From Dyadobacter sp. CY343 (GTDB taxonomy: Bacteria; Bacteroidota; Bacteroidia; Cytophagales; Spirosomataceae), in the NCBI RefSeq assembly GCF_021390335.1, contig NZ_JAJUXK010000003.1, positions 62,001 through 126,000 of the forward strand: a DNA stretch of 64,000 nt. Reading direction: 5' to 3'. The stretch's first letter is position 1. Each line of letters starts with the position of its first letter. Under the pieces are notes generated by a model. That model was not told the origin of the DNA. It made no database searches and worked only from the letters and a program-made list of their open reading frames with translations. The position numbers were made by a program, and so were the translations under genes. Below are positions 34,318 to 43,379 of the stretch, piece by piece.

Positions 34318-35300
34318 AGTGGCTGTGTCTGCTGCGCCAGCTTCATTTTCTTAATGTTCTTCTTCTGACTTTTCAATCCCTGCAAAGGATGATAATGGTT
34401 GCTCTGGCTCACATAATAGCCAGTCCCGTCATAAATACGCTTGCCCGGATGCGCCTTGCATTCGGCTGAACAGGCGCCTTCCATTTCCTCCCCGCACTTC
34501 TCGCAAACCGGCACGTGCGTGTTGCATTCCGCATTTGCGCAGTTGATCATCCGGTCGCAGGGTTCGTTGCAAATGTGGCATTTGGAGATCACAGTCGGGT
34601 TAATGCTGTTTACATCCACCGTGATCCTATTGTCGAAAACGTAGCATTTCCCGTCGAAATTCTCTCCGCCTTCTTCCAGCCCGTAGCGGATAATACCGCC
34701 GTGGAGCTGGTACACATCCGTAAATCCCTGGTCTAGCAGGTAGGCGCTCGCTTTCTCGCATTTGATCCCGCCCGTGCAATAAGTGACGATTTTTTTATCC
34801 TTCAAATGCTCAATTTCATGAATATGATCGGGCAGCTCGCGCAGGTTATGCATATCAAATGTGATCGCACCCTTGAACTTGCCGACTTCATGCTCGTAAT
34901 CAGAACGCATATCCACCAATACTACATCAGGATCATTGATCAGCTTCTTGAATTCAGCCGGTTCGAGGTGTTTTCCGGTTTTTTCCAGCGGATTAACAGG
35001 CAGGTCGGAGTTGACGATTTCGTCTTTCACGCGTACGTGCAGCTTTTGAAAAGCCACTTTATCATGCTCCTCAACCTTAAACTGAACGTGACTGAAACGC
35101 TCGTCGGAGCGCACGTAATTCATATATGTTTCACAATCCTCAGGCGTACCGGAAACTGTCCCGTTCAATCCCTCAGGCGCCACGATAATGCGGCCCAGCA
35201 GGTTGTGTTGCACGCAAAATACGTGATGTTCGTCCCGGTAAGTTTCGGTGTCTGCAATAGGAGAGTAGCAATAATATAGGATTACCCTGTACGGCTTCAT
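34314..35300 (-). CDS. trhO: tRNA uridine(34) hydroxylase TrhO (rhodanese-like)
   Basis: 328 residues. Makes 5-hydroxyuridine at position 34 of some tRNAs using oxygen, by analogy with E. coli TrhO (YceA). The N-terminal acylphosphatase-like part (MKPYRVILYYCYSPIADTETY...GRIIVAPEGLNGTVSGT) is followed by a rhodanese domain with active-site Cys in KIVTYCTGGIKCEKASAYLL. The C-terminus is Cys-rich (CHICNEPCDRMINC, VCEKCGEEMEGAC), a likely zinc site. The ATG at 35300 is used. The frame runs further to 35429 with residues not like the family. Divergent from a deoxynucleoside kinase. Confidence 0.92.
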   Translation of the reverse strand: MKPYRVILYYCYSPIADTETYRDEHHVFCVQHNLLGRIIVAPEGLNGTVSGTPEDCETYMNYVRSDERFSHVQFKVEEHDKVAFQKLHVRVKDEIVNSDLPVNPLEKTGKHLEPAEFKKLINDPDVVLVDMRSDYEHEVGKFKGAITFDMHNLRELPDHIHEIEHLKDKKIVTYCTGGIKCEKASAYLLDQGFTDVYQLHGGIIRYGLEEGGENFDGKCYVFDNRITVDVNSINPTVISKCHICNEPCDRMINCANAECNTHVPVCEKCGEEMEGACSAECKAHPGKRIYDGTGYYVSQSNHYHPLQGLKSQKKNIKKMKLAQQTQPL

Positions 35301-35407
35301 TTCAATGGTATTGGTAAAATTATAAGCGGAATTCGAGCGCAAATATACGAATCCCACAACTTCAACGAAAATCAAAAAGCGGCAGTTCGAACTCTGACCG
35401 AAATACA

Positions 35408-35415
35408 TACTTTTG
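35408..35415 (+). promoter_or_regulatory. Candidate -7 element for the deoxynucleoside kinase
   Basis: TACTTTTG matches TAnnTTTG, 38 bases before the ATG. TTCG at 35386-35389 is 18 bases upstream, a poor -33. Confidence 0.45.
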
Positions 35416-35453
35416 CAAATCGCACTCAATCTTAAATCTCAACATAAACAGTT

Positions 35454-36068
35454 ATGCACATTGCAATCATCGGGAATATCGGTGCCGGAAAAACCACGCT
35501 GACCCAGATGCTGGGCGAATATTACAAGTGGGATGTGATGTACGAGGCCGTGGAAGGTAATCCCTATCTCGCTGATTTTTACCAGGATATGGATCGCTGG
35601 GCATTCAATTTGCAGATATTTTTCCTGAACAGCCGTTTCGCCCAGGTGCAGCAGATCCGCGCTACCACTTACGCCACGATCATCCAGGACCGCACTATTT
35701 ACGAGGACGCGTACATTTTTGCAAGAAATTTATACGAATCGGGTGTGATGACCGAGCGCGATTATCAGACTTACCAGCTGCTTTTTAAGTCTATTATCAA
35801 CACCGTTTCCCAGCCAGACCTGCTGATTTATCTCAAAGCAGGTATTCCAAAACTTGTTTCGCAAATTAAGAAACGCGGAAGGAAGTTTGAAGAAGATATT
35901 TCAACAGAATACCTCTCCAACCTCAACCATTACTACGAAGATTTTGCGAAGCATTACGACCACGGGAAGATCATAGAAATTGATGTAAACCAAATGGATT
36001 TTGCCGCCAATCCGGAAGATTTCAGTACAATAGTCGGGTTGCTGAATAAGGAGCTTTTTTATATTTGA
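35454..36068 (+). CDS. Deoxynucleoside (deoxyadenosine/deoxyguanosine-type) kinase
   Basis: 204 residues. The P-loop GNIGAGKTTLTQML starts at residue 7, then DRWAFNLQIFFLNSRFAQVQ (substrate helix), IIQDRTIYEDAYIFARNL (DR motif and catalytic Glu) and IKKRGRKFEEDIS (lid-type Arg). This is the dNK/dGK family that phosphorylates deoxynucleosides in salvage. Purine specificity is the usual annotation for the bacterial form but is not proved here. It is a single-gene unit. Confidence 0.93.
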   Translation: MHIAIIGNIGAGKTTLTQMLGEYYKWDVMYEAVEGNPYLADFYQDMDRWAFNLQIFFLNSRFAQVQQIRATTYATIIQDRTIYEDAYIFARNLYESGVMTERDYQTYQLLFKSIINTVSQPDLLIYLKAGIPKLVSQIKKRGRKFEEDISTEYLSNLNHYYEDFAKHYDHGKIIEIDVNQMDFAANPEDFSTIVGLLNKELFYI

Positions 36069-36070
36069 TG

Positions 36071-36553
36071 CTATTTCAGACAGCCTAATGCTTTACGGAT
36101 CAAATTGTTGCTGGATGCGCTGACAATAAAAATGCGCTTTTCCTCCGGTAGAATGATCTCTATTTTTTCCGTTCCCCGCATTTTCAGTATTTCCTTCGGT
36201 GTGAGTGGCGAAGTGAGTGTGAATGCAGTAAACCAGCGACTGCGATCGGAGGAAGTGGTGAAAAGTGAAAAATTGCCGGTATTGGAAATAAAGCGTATTT
36301 CTGTGAACATTCTGGCGTGAAATACCAGATCAAGATCCGTGTTATGGTAACTAAAAAGCCGTTCTTCGCCGGTGCGCGAAAGTGTCAGGTATTCACTTTT
36401 TCCCTTCAAAGGAATTTCGTGGTAATGCACTTTCTGGTCGTTGGACTCACTGATTTTCTCTTTGCACTGTCCGGAAGCAGAAAAACAGACAAAAATCAGC
36501 AGAAAGGCAGTGAAAAAGGGTAGGATCTTGTTGAGGTAAAATTGTCTTTTCAA
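36071..36553 (-). CDS. Small secreted protein of unknown function
   Basis: 160 residues, not recognised. The start is a TTG codon at 36553 that begins a clear signal peptide (KRQFYLNKILPFFTAFLLIFVCFSASGQ). No ATG in frame precedes it and later ones would remove the signal. The mature part, rich in charged strands (HARMFTEIRFISNTGNFSLFTTSSDRSRWFTAFTL), may be a beta-rich fold. LTPKEILKMRGTEKIEIILPEEKR follows. It is convergent with the kinase gene, with two bases between stops. Confidence 0.65.
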   Translation of the reverse strand: MKRQFYLNKILPFFTAFLLIFVCFSASGQCKEKISESNDQKVHYHEIPLKGKSEYLTLSRTGEERLFSYHNTDLDLVFHARMFTEIRFISNTGNFSLFTTSSDRSRWFTAFTLTSPLTPKEILKMRGTEKIEIILPEEKRIFIVSASSNNLIRKALGCLK

Positions 36554-36664
36554 ACGATTCAGTGTTGAGTAGAATTTGCAAACAGGATTTAAATATAGAC
36601 CCTAAACTCGACCCAAGCAACTAATGCTAAGCTTTTTACGGCAGGGAATTTCTACAAGAAAGGA

Positions 36665-36700
36665 AATAAAAAAAAGTGCGTTGATCGCTCAAACGCACTT
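36665..36700 (-). terminator. Terminator after tRNA-Leu
   Basis: On the minus strand, AAAGTGCGTT, a nine-base loop, AACGCACTTT, then a run of T (seen as A's at 36667-36675 on plus). A clear intrinsic terminator about ten bases past the tRNA 3' end. Confidence 0.88.
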
Positions 36701-36709
36701 TATCGACTG

Positions 36710-36793
36710 TGACCAGAAGGAGAGTCGAACTCCTATACCCAAACGGGCACTACCCCCTCAAAGTAGCGTGTCTACCAATTCCACCACCTGGCC
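36710..36793 (-). tRNA. tRNA-Leu, anticodon GAG
   Basis: 84 bases on the minus strand. Acceptor stem GGCCAGG / TCTGGTC, D-arm GTGGAATTGGTAGACAC, anticodon stem CTACT / GGTAG around loop TTGAGGG (anticodon GAG, reads CUC and CUU), a long variable arm (class II tRNA), T-arm AGGAGTTCGACTCTCCT, discriminator A. No CCA is encoded. It lies between its own promoter and terminator as a single-gene unit. Confidence 0.95.
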
Positions 36794-36805
36794 GCTATTT
36801 GGTTG

Positions 36806-36835
36806 CAAAAGTAATATTTAAATAATACCTCGCAA
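36806..36835 (-). promoter_or_regulatory. Promoter of tRNA-Leu
   Basis: On the minus strand, TTG (CAA at 36833-36835 on plus), a 19-base spacer, then TACTTTTG (CAAAAGTA at 36806-36813). An exact fit to the Bacteroidota consensus, ending 12 bases before the tRNA 5' end. Confidence 0.75.
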
Positions 36836-36853
36836 GCACGATTTCGAGGTTTT
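36827..36853 (-). terminator. Hairpin between amidohydrolase and tRNA-Leu
   Basis: ACCTCG / CGAGGT arms around a 12-base loop, 13 bases after the amidohydrolase stop. The T tract is poor on the minus strand. The -33 element of the tRNA promoter lies inside it. The role as terminator is unsure. Confidence 0.35.
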
Positions 36854-36865
36854 TTGGGAAAGATC

Positions 36866-38167
36866 TTAATTCCTCACGGCCGGCCGCGGCAAATTAATCG
36901 GCTCCACCAATGCATTCAGCGTATAAACAATATTGCCGCCTTTGATTGTCGCCTCAGTTTCAAACCGTTGCTTCCCTTCTATCTTTCCATCGCGCGCATA
37001 AAATCCAAATTTTCCCTTCCGCAAGTTCAGCACAGCAATATCAGCAACAGCTCCGACCGACAAATGCCCGAGATCCTCCCGTTTGATCTCCTTCGCCGGG
37101 TTCCAGGTACTCGCGCCGATCACACTTTTCAGATCCATTCCCATCGCCATGAAAAACGACATGATATTGTTCATATCTTTCATCGGACCGTTCATGCTGG
37201 TAATATGGTGATCGCTGCTGATGGAATTGGGGTAAAATCCCTGCTTGATCGCAGGCTGTCCCTGAGCCAGCAGAAAGCTGGCGCCGCCGAAACCAACGTC
37301 GAAAATCACGCCTTTTTTCTGCGCCTCAATCACGTAAGGCTTTACTTTGTTAGTTGAAATGTCAACAATTGATTCCCTTCCCTTCGGAATATTACTGCTG
37401 TTTCCACCAAAACAATGCGTGTAAATATCTCCTTTACGGAATTTTTTCAGGAACAATTCTTCCAACGGCAGATAGGGATCAGAACTGCCGAAATCGACCA
37501 TAACCGGAATGTTTGCCAGCGATGCAGCCTCAATCGCGCGATCGGTTGGGGTCCAGTCGTGCCCGCTGAAATGTGCCAGTTTTACGCCCACGATCTGCTC
37601 GGGATACTTTTTGGCCATTTCCGCTGTTTTCGCAGCGTCCATTTCTTCCAGGCTATTTTCAAATTTCCCGCCCGCCATTCCTTCGCCAACTATATTAAGC
37701 ATAGCCAGCACGCGCGTTTTCGATAAGTCGATAGTTTGCGCCTTGAAGGTTTCGAAAGTTTTCCACCCCGAGCTGCCCGCATCCACCACGGTAGTAACGC
37801 CCGACCTAAATGTAAATCCGTCAGGCTGCAACCCGGCCGGGCCATTTCGGTAGGTACCTTTCAAATCCGTTCCCCAGAAATAATGGACGTGAATATCGAT
37901 CAGGCCAGGCGTCACATACATTCCTTTCGCATCGACTACCTGGACAGCCAGTTTCGGGTCAATATCTTTTGCAACCAGCGCAATCTTCCCGTCAGTTCCG
38001 CCGGGAGTGCCTTCCACAGCGATATCCAAAATACCGTCAATATTATTTTTAGGATCGATCACGTGGCCGCCTTTGATAATAATGCTGTATTTCGGTTGCT
38101 GCTGCGCCTGCAAGGGTTCGCAGAAAAAGAAAAGTAAAATGAAATATTGTAGACAATTCAGATTCAT
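36866..38167 (-). CDS. Exported amidohydrolase/deacetylase-family metallohydrolase
   Basis: 433 residues with a signal peptide (MNLNCLQYFILLFFFCEPLQAQ), so periplasmic. Fold is the dihydroorotase/adenine-deaminase-like amidohydrolase barrel. Metal ligands: TPGLIDIHVHYFWG (HxH), VGVKLAHFSGHDW (candidate carboxylated Lys and His), YTHCFGG (His) and SSDHHITSMNGPM (Asp). The end has GHLSVGAVADIAVLNL, the usual composite beta domain. Relatives hydrolyse N-acyl bonds or cyclic amides. The substrate is not known. It stands alone between tRNA-Leu and the YciI/sigma pair. Confidence 0.88.
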   Translation of the reverse strand: MNLNCLQYFILLFFFCEPLQAQQQPKYSIIIKGGHVIDPKNNIDGILDIAVEGTPGGTDGKIALVAKDIDPKLAVQVVDAKGMYVTPGLIDIHVHYFWGTDLKGTYRNGPAGLQPDGFTFRSGVTTVVDAGSSGWKTFETFKAQTIDLSKTRVLAMLNIVGEGMAGGKFENSLEEMDAAKTAEMAKKYPEQIVGVKLAHFSGHDWTPTDRAIEAASLANIPVMVDFGSSDPYLPLEELFLKKFRKGDIYTHCFGGNSSNIPKGRESIVDISTNKVKPYVIEAQKKGVIFDVGFGGASFLLAQGQPAIKQGFYPNSISSDHHITSMNGPMKDMNNIMSFFMAMGMDLKSVIGASTWNPAKEIKREDLGHLSVGAVADIAVLNLRKGKFGFYARDGKIEGKQRFETEATIKGGNIVYTLNALVEPINLPRPAVRN

Positions 38168-38389
38168 AGTTTTTAATAGATTTAGGAATATAAAAATGCG
38201 GCATTAGCGCTGAATGCGCAATTTAATGGATGTGAAGATTAAATTGAGAGAAATATTTTACTGCTGAAATGCTGAATCTTTAATTTCTTTTTTCAACTCG
38301 TGTCCTGTTTTGTAAATCTCGTTTGTATTAGGTTTAACCAGTGCGGTTAGTGCTGGTCTACAAAACATTACAATTTCATCTCTAACAAA

Positions 38390-38749
38390 ATGAACATGGA
38401 AGAATACCTGATTTTAATGCGCCTCGACCTGTTGACCAAGGAAGCACAACCTTCACCGGAACAATTGCAGGAATTTATGAAAATGTACAATGACTGGGTC
38501 GGCGGAATCGCCGCGCAGGACAAATTTATCGGCGGGAAGGGACTTTCGACCGAAGGTAAAGTGCTCAAATCCGGCGGTATAGAAACCGACGGACCCTTCG
38601 TGGAGATCAAGGAATCGCTGGCCGGCTTCATTATGGTCAAAGCAGAAAGTTTGGAAGAAGCAACAAAAATGGCTGCCGCTTGTCCTATCTTATTTGGAGA
38701 AGGAAACAGTGTGGAAGTAAGAAAGATCACGTCCGTGCATGAAAAGTAG
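38390..38749 (+). CDS. YciI/DGPF-type protein
   Basis: 119 residues of the YCII-related family: a small alpha/beta ferredoxin-like fold beginning MNMEEYLILMRLD, with GGIETDGPFVEIKESLAGFIMVKAESLEEATKMAAACP, the DGPF motif. Such proteins are the standard partner of ECF42-group sigma factors. The ATG at 38396 is an alternative start. Its end overlaps the sigma gene by 11 bases, so the two are translated together. No enzymatic function is proved for DGPF proteins. Confidence 0.92.
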   Translation: MNMEEYLILMRLDLLTKEAQPSPEQLQEFMKMYNDWVGGIAAQDKFIGGKGLSTEGKVLKSGGIETDGPFVEIKESLAGFIMVKAESLEEATKMAAACPILFGEGNSVEVRKITSVHEK

Positions 38750-39956
38750 CAACCTGATCCCGCACTTATTCCGAACCGAATACCGCAAAATTGTCTCGGT
38801 ACTTTACCGGCGGTTCGGGTTTCGACAAATTGAAATTGCGGAGGATATTGCAAGCGAAACTTTTCTGGTAGCAGCGCAGGCCTGGGGCATTGAGGGAGTA
38901 CCACCGAATCCTGTGGGCTGGCTTTATCAGGTCGCTAAAAATAAAGCAAAGAACTACCTGCAACGAGACGCAACTTTCGACACGAAAGTTGCGTCAGTTC
39001 TTGACATTAACATCCAGGACGATTCTCAAACCGAGATCGATTTATCGCCCAACAATATCAACGACAGCCAGTTGCAAATGATTTTTGCGATTTGTAATCC
39101 TGTCATTTCTTCCGAAGCGCAGATCGGATTGTCGCTGCGAATATTATGCGGTTTCGGAATAGGGGAGATCGCCGATGCGTTCAATACGAGTAAAGAGGTG
39201 ATCAACAAACGTCTGACGCGCGCCAAAGAGAAGCTCAGGGAGCACAATATTCAGATCGAAATGCCCGAACCAGAATTGATCGAAGGCAGGCTCGATTCGG
39301 TTTTACTGACGATTTATCTGGTTTTTAATGAAGGGTATTATTCTCAAAGTCAGAACAAAATATTGCGGAAGGAGCTTTGTCTGGAAGCTATGCGGCTTTG
39401 CACGATGCTGATCGAAAGTGCGCTGACCAATACGCCCAAAGTAAACGCGCTACTAGCATTGATGTGTTTTCACGCTTCCCGGTTTGATGCGCGCACCGAT
39501 GAAACCGGAGAGCTTATTTTGTATGATGAACAGGATACTCAACTCTGGAACAGTGACTTAATTAGTAAAGGAGCCTATTTCTTAAACCAGGCAAAGGGCG
39601 GAAACCATTTGTCGCGCTATCACCTAGAAGCCGGTATCGCTTTCTTGCACACACAAAAAGGAGATACGCAGGAAAAATGGGAACAGGTTCTGCAATACTA
39701 TAACCTGCTGCTGCAAATCCAATATTCCCCTGCTGCCGCCCTCAACCGCACGTACGCACTTTACAAAGCCCGGGGCGCCGAAACGGCTATCGGGGAGGCC
39801 GAAAAGCTTAATTTGACCAGTAACCATTTCTATTATCTGTTATTGGCAGAACTACATAAAGAAGCCGATCCGGCCAAATCCTCTCAACATCTGGAAAACG
39901 CACTTTCTCTGGCAAGAACCGAGGCAGAAAAGCGGGCGATCGGCCGACACCGGTAA
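38739..39956 (+). CDS. ECF42-group RNA polymerase sigma factor with C-terminal extension
   Basis: 405 residues, about twice the length of ordinary ECF sigma factors. Region 2 is IEIAEDIASETFLVAAQAWGIEGVPPNPVGWLYQVAKNKAKNYL. Region 4 is LSLRILCGFGIGEIADAFNTSKEVINKRLTRAKEKLREH. The remaining about 200 residues are helical and TPR-like (VLLTIYLVFNEGYY, CLEAMRLCTMLI, YNLLLQIQYSPAAALNRTYALYKARGAETAIGEAEKL), as in ECF42 members where this extension replaces an anti-sigma factor. The upstream overlapping YciI gene supports the group. What activates it is not known, and there is no anti-sigma gene nearby. Confidence 0.93.
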   Translation: MKSSNLIPHLFRTEYRKIVSVLYRRFGFRQIEIAEDIASETFLVAAQAWGIEGVPPNPVGWLYQVAKNKAKNYLQRDATFDTKVASVLDINIQDDSQTEIDLSPNNINDSQLQMIFAICNPVISSEAQIGLSLRILCGFGIGEIADAFNTSKEVINKRLTRAKEKLREHNIQIEMPEPELIEGRLDSVLLTIYLVFNEGYYSQSQNKILRKELCLEAMRLCTMLIESALTNTPKVNALLALMCFHASRFDARTDETGELILYDEQDTQLWNSDLISKGAYFLNQAKGGNHLSRYHLEAGIAFLHTQKGDTQEKWEQVLQYYNLLLQIQYSPAAALNRTYALYKARGAETAIGEAEKLNLTSNHFYYLLLAELHKEADPAKSSQHLENALSLARTEAEKRAIGRHR

Positions 39957-40240
39957 TGTGGTCCATAATATTGCCATAATGCAATTTTTCTAAAAACTTC
40001 TGGTCTCTTTCTTCTGTTTGCGATAGCGTACGATTGTGTCCAATAAACACTTTCTTATTTTTTCGAATATTTGTTTTTGCACCCTGCAATCGTTCCCGGT
40101 ATCGTTTGCAAAAATAAAAATTAGAAAGTACTTGCTTGCCAGCACCGCCTCGAATAGACTTGAACATGGTTTAAATTGTATTTTATCAATTTACAACTGA
40201 CATATTATTTAAATAATGATATTTTGAATAGCTCAGTTAC

Positions 40241-43200
40241 ATGTCAAGGAAATTTTTACTTACCTTATTCCTGCTGTGCATTGCATTGTGCGGGAAAGCG
40301 CAGACAAGACAGCTCAGCGGTACAGTAACTGACGGAGGCTCGAAAGAGCCGCTGCCGGGCGTGTCAGTGCTGGTAGCTGGTTCTAACACAGGTACGATTA
40401 CGAACGCCGAAGGGACATTTACATTGAATGTACCTGCAGAGGGCGGCTCAGTCGTGATCAGTTATGTAGGTTTCACCAGCCAGACCATCGAAATCGGAAA
40501 GCAAACCGCGCTGAATATTACCCTGGAACCAGACGTGAAAGCGCTGGAAGATGTGGTGGTAGTCGGTTATGGCGAGCAGAAAAGGTCACACCTGACCGGC
40601 GCTGTCGGGACGGTGCGGATGAAGGAAATTGACGAGCTGCCGGTAGGGGATATCTCTTCCGCACTGGTAGGGAAATTGCCAGGTGTAAATATAACGGGCG
40701 GTACTACGCGGCCTGGAAATCAGGCTTCTATCGTGATCCGTAACCCGCCGGCTGCCTCCAAAGATGGCGGTTCAAGCGCTCCGTTATATGTAATCGACGA
40801 TGTGGTGCGGACAGAAGCCGATTTCAGGCTGCTCGATGCGTCCGAGATCGAGAGCTTTTCGGTTTTGAAAGACGGAGCGGCCGCCGTATATGGTGCGCGG
40901 GCAGCACTTGGTGTGATCGTCGTTCGTACTAAAAGAGGGAAATCCGGGAAGCCGCAGATCAGTTACAGCGGTACGGTGGGTTCTTCCGATGCGGCTTACG
41001 AATCGAAAATGATGAACGGCGTGCAGCTCGCTACTTACCTCAACGATTATAATACAACCCGCGGTTTACAGCCTGATAATGCGGAATTCTATTCGCCCGA
41101 TGAGCTGGAACATTTTCGTAAAAACAACTACAACTGGTATGATATGGCGTGGAAACCGTCGCTCAATATGCGGCACACGGTCAATATCAGCGGCGGTTCC
41201 GAAAAAGCCACTTTCTACGCCGGCGCAGCCTATTATTATCAGAATGGAAATGTTGATAAGATCAACTACAAAAAATGGAATTTCCGGGCTAGTACCGATG
41301 TGAATGTGACCAAGAACATCAAAGCTGGGCTGGGCGTGAGTGGTAACCTGTCTGATAATAAGCTGTTTTACCTCAAACAAGGTGGCGAGAATGCAGAAAA
41401 GGATGTTACCAATTTGCTCAATACTCCCCAGTTTATCCCGCCTTATGTCGACGGTCTGCCGGTATTGCTGCCGGGCGGGTCGGGCACGACGGGCTTTCAT
41501 TTCTTTGAAGCACAGCGACTTAATAACTACACACGGGCCAGAAATGTAGTTTTGAATATCAATGCATATCTCGAAGTGAACATCCCATTTGTACCCGGAC
41601 TGAGAGCGAAGGCGATCTACAACCGGAATTTGGGTAATGATTGGGGAAAGCAATATGGTACGTTTTATAAAGGTTACGGATTTTCGATGCAGGGCGAGAA
41701 CAGGCACATTTATGGCGGTACGCCCAATCTGCCAACGATGATCAAAAATGCTGATTTACTTCGTTTTAACCCTGGTTATACCGACGCTTACCAATTCAAT
41801 TTCAACCTGAATTACAACCGGGACTTTGGCCGCCATTCCATAGGGGTTCTGGCGCTGGTAGAACAGTCTGAAACCTACGCCGAGAGTATTGCGGCTTCCA
41901 AGGAAGGGATTTTTGATGGGGGAAATGACTACCTGATGTCGGCCCTGGGTGTCAAGGATATTGGTCCAAATTTGGCCAATGAGGGCGGAGTTCAGTCTTA
42001 TGTAGGTCGGGTCAATTATAGTTTTGCGGATAAATATCTGTTCGAATTCTCCTTCCGCCGCGACGCTTCCACCAAGTTTGCACCTGAATATCGTTGGGGT
42101 ACTTTTCCAAGTTTCTCAGCAGGCTGGGTGATATCGGAAGAGGGTTTTTTCAAAAATAAAGTGCCTTTTGTTGATTTTCTGAAACTGCGCGCGTCGATAG
42201 GTTTCCTCGGCGGCGACCGCACAGCGGCCTGGCAATGGATGCAGCGTTATACCCCACAGGCTTCAAATGGAGCTGTTTTCGGTGGAAACAGTGGTCGCGC
42301 TGTCGGTATCAAACTGGAAAAATTGCCCAACTACATGGGCCGCTGGGACGACGTCACGAAGAAAAATATCGGGCTTGACGCTTCATTCCTGAACAGCAGG
42401 CTGTCAGCCGGTTTTGACTTTTACCACGATCACGGTTACAACTTATTGACCACACTTTCGGCCTCCGTTCCGCTCACGATCGGCTCGGCAATGCCCGCTG
42501 AAAACTATGCGACCATTAACACATTCGGAACCGAAATCTCACTGGGCTGGAAAGATAAGATCGGTAAAGACCTCGCGTACAATGTGGGCGGTTTCCTTGC
42601 CTGGAACGATAACAAGAATATAGTAGTCGACGTAGAAGCTTTGAACGTGGGCACCTGGCGCGACCCGACCGGCCGTTCCAGTGACATGGGCGTCCAGGGT
42701 TATCATTACCTGGGCATGTTCCGGTCCCAGCAAGAAGTGGATGCATTTCTGGAAACCTCACCGGACTATACCATTTTTGGAACAGCTCCAAAACCCGGAA
42801 TGCTTTACTACAAGGATATTCGCGGACCGCGCCAGGCAGACGGAACGTACAGCGGACCAGACGGAAAAATCACGGAGGAAGACCTGGATTGGCTTACGCA
42901 TAAAGAAAGCAATCACTACAATTTCGGATTTTCGCTTGGCTTTAATTACCGCGGATTCAGTCTGGATATGGTCACAGCCGGCTCTTTCGGCGGACAGGCA
43001 GTCATCGAAGGCGATGCCCGCAAACGAGCAACCATGCAGATATCAAGACCGGTTTTCTGGAACGATCACTACACGCCAAACAACACCGACGCGGCTTATC
43101 CCGACCCATTTTATGAGGATTCCTACACGGTTGTATCGTCATTCTGGTTCCGCAATGCATTTTCTTTTCGCATGAGAAGTATCAATCTGGCATACTCGCT

Positions 43201-43369
43201 GGGACAGAATATCACAAAAAGACTGGGTGTTTCCAATCTGAAAATCTACGCTGTCGGGATGAACCCGGTGAACTTTTACAATCCCTACGATTACAAGGAT
43301 GCGGTGGGAGCCTATAATACCTATCCCGTGCTCCGGACATTTTCACTTGGCTTAAACCTCACACTTTAA
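40241..43369 (+). CDS. SusC/RagA-type TonB-dependent outer-membrane transporter (first pair)
   Basis: 1042 residues. Signal peptide MSRKFLLTLFLLCIALCGKAQ. Then a carboxypeptidase-D-like domain (RQLSGTVTDGGSKEPLPGVSVLVAGSNTGTITNAEG), a TonB-box-like segment (LEDVVVVGYGEQKRSHLTGAVG), plug domain (LPVGDISSALVGKLPGVNITGG...FSVLKDGAAAVYGARAALGVIVVRTKRG) and a large beta-barrel ending TFSLGLNLTL. It imports oligosaccharides across the outer membrane with the adjacent SusD, whose ATG lies 11 bases after its stop. It begins the glycan utilization locus. No regulator of the usual SusR or HTCS kind precedes it. Confidence 0.95.
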   Translation: MSRKFLLTLFLLCIALCGKAQTRQLSGTVTDGGSKEPLPGVSVLVAGSNTGTITNAEGTFTLNVPAEGGSVVISYVGFTSQTIEIGKQTALNITLEPDVKALEDVVVVGYGEQKRSHLTGAVGTVRMKEIDELPVGDISSALVGKLPGVNITGGTTRPGNQASIVIRNPPAASKDGGSSAPLYVIDDVVRTEADFRLLDASEIESFSVLKDGAAAVYGARAALGVIVVRTKRGKSGKPQISYSGTVGSSDAAYESKMMNGVQLATYLNDYNTTRGLQPDNAEFYSPDELEHFRKNNYNWYDMAWKPSLNMRHTVNISGGSEKATFYAGAAYYYQNGNVDKINYKKWNFRASTDVNVTKNIKAGLGVSGNLSDNKLFYLKQGGENAEKDVTNLLNTPQFIPPYVDGLPVLLPGGSGTTGFHFFEAQRLNNYTRARNVVLNINAYLEVNIPFVPGLRAKAIYNRNLGNDWGKQYGTFYKGYGFSMQGENRHIYGGTPNLPTMIKNADLLRFNPGYTDAYQFNFNLNYNRDFGRHSIGVLALVEQSETYAESIAASKEGIFDGGNDYLMSALGVKDIGPNLANEGGVQSYVGRVNYSFADKYLFEFSFRRDASTKFAPEYRWGTFPSFSAGWVISEEGFFKNKVPFVDFLKLRASIGFLGGDRTAAWQWMQRYTPQASNGAVFGGNSGRAVGIKLEKLPNYMGRWDDVTKKNIGLDASFLNSRLSAGFDFYHDHGYNLLTTLSASVPLTIGSAMPAENYATINTFGTEISLGWKDKIGKDLAYNVGGFLAWNDNKNIVVDVEALNVGTWRDPTGRSSDMGVQGYHYLGMFRSQQEVDAFLETSPDYTIFGTAPKPGMLYYKDIRGPRQADGTYSGPDGKITEEDLDWLTHKESNHYNFGFSLGFNYRGFSLDMVTAGSFGGQAVIEGDARKRATMQISRPVFWNDHYTPNNTDAAYPDPFYEDSYTVVSSFWFRNAFSFRMRSINLAYSLGQNITKRLGVSNLKIYAVGMNPVNFYNPYDYKDAVGAYNTYPVLRTFSLGLNLTL

Positions 43370-43379
43370 CAGAGAAATT

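Noticed and set aside
39808..40167. 119-residue minus-strand frame after the sigma factor
   Set aside because: Overlaps the end of the ECF42 gene on the opposite strand, is basic and lacks family features. It looks like a chance frame. The gap 39957-40240 shows no other gene.
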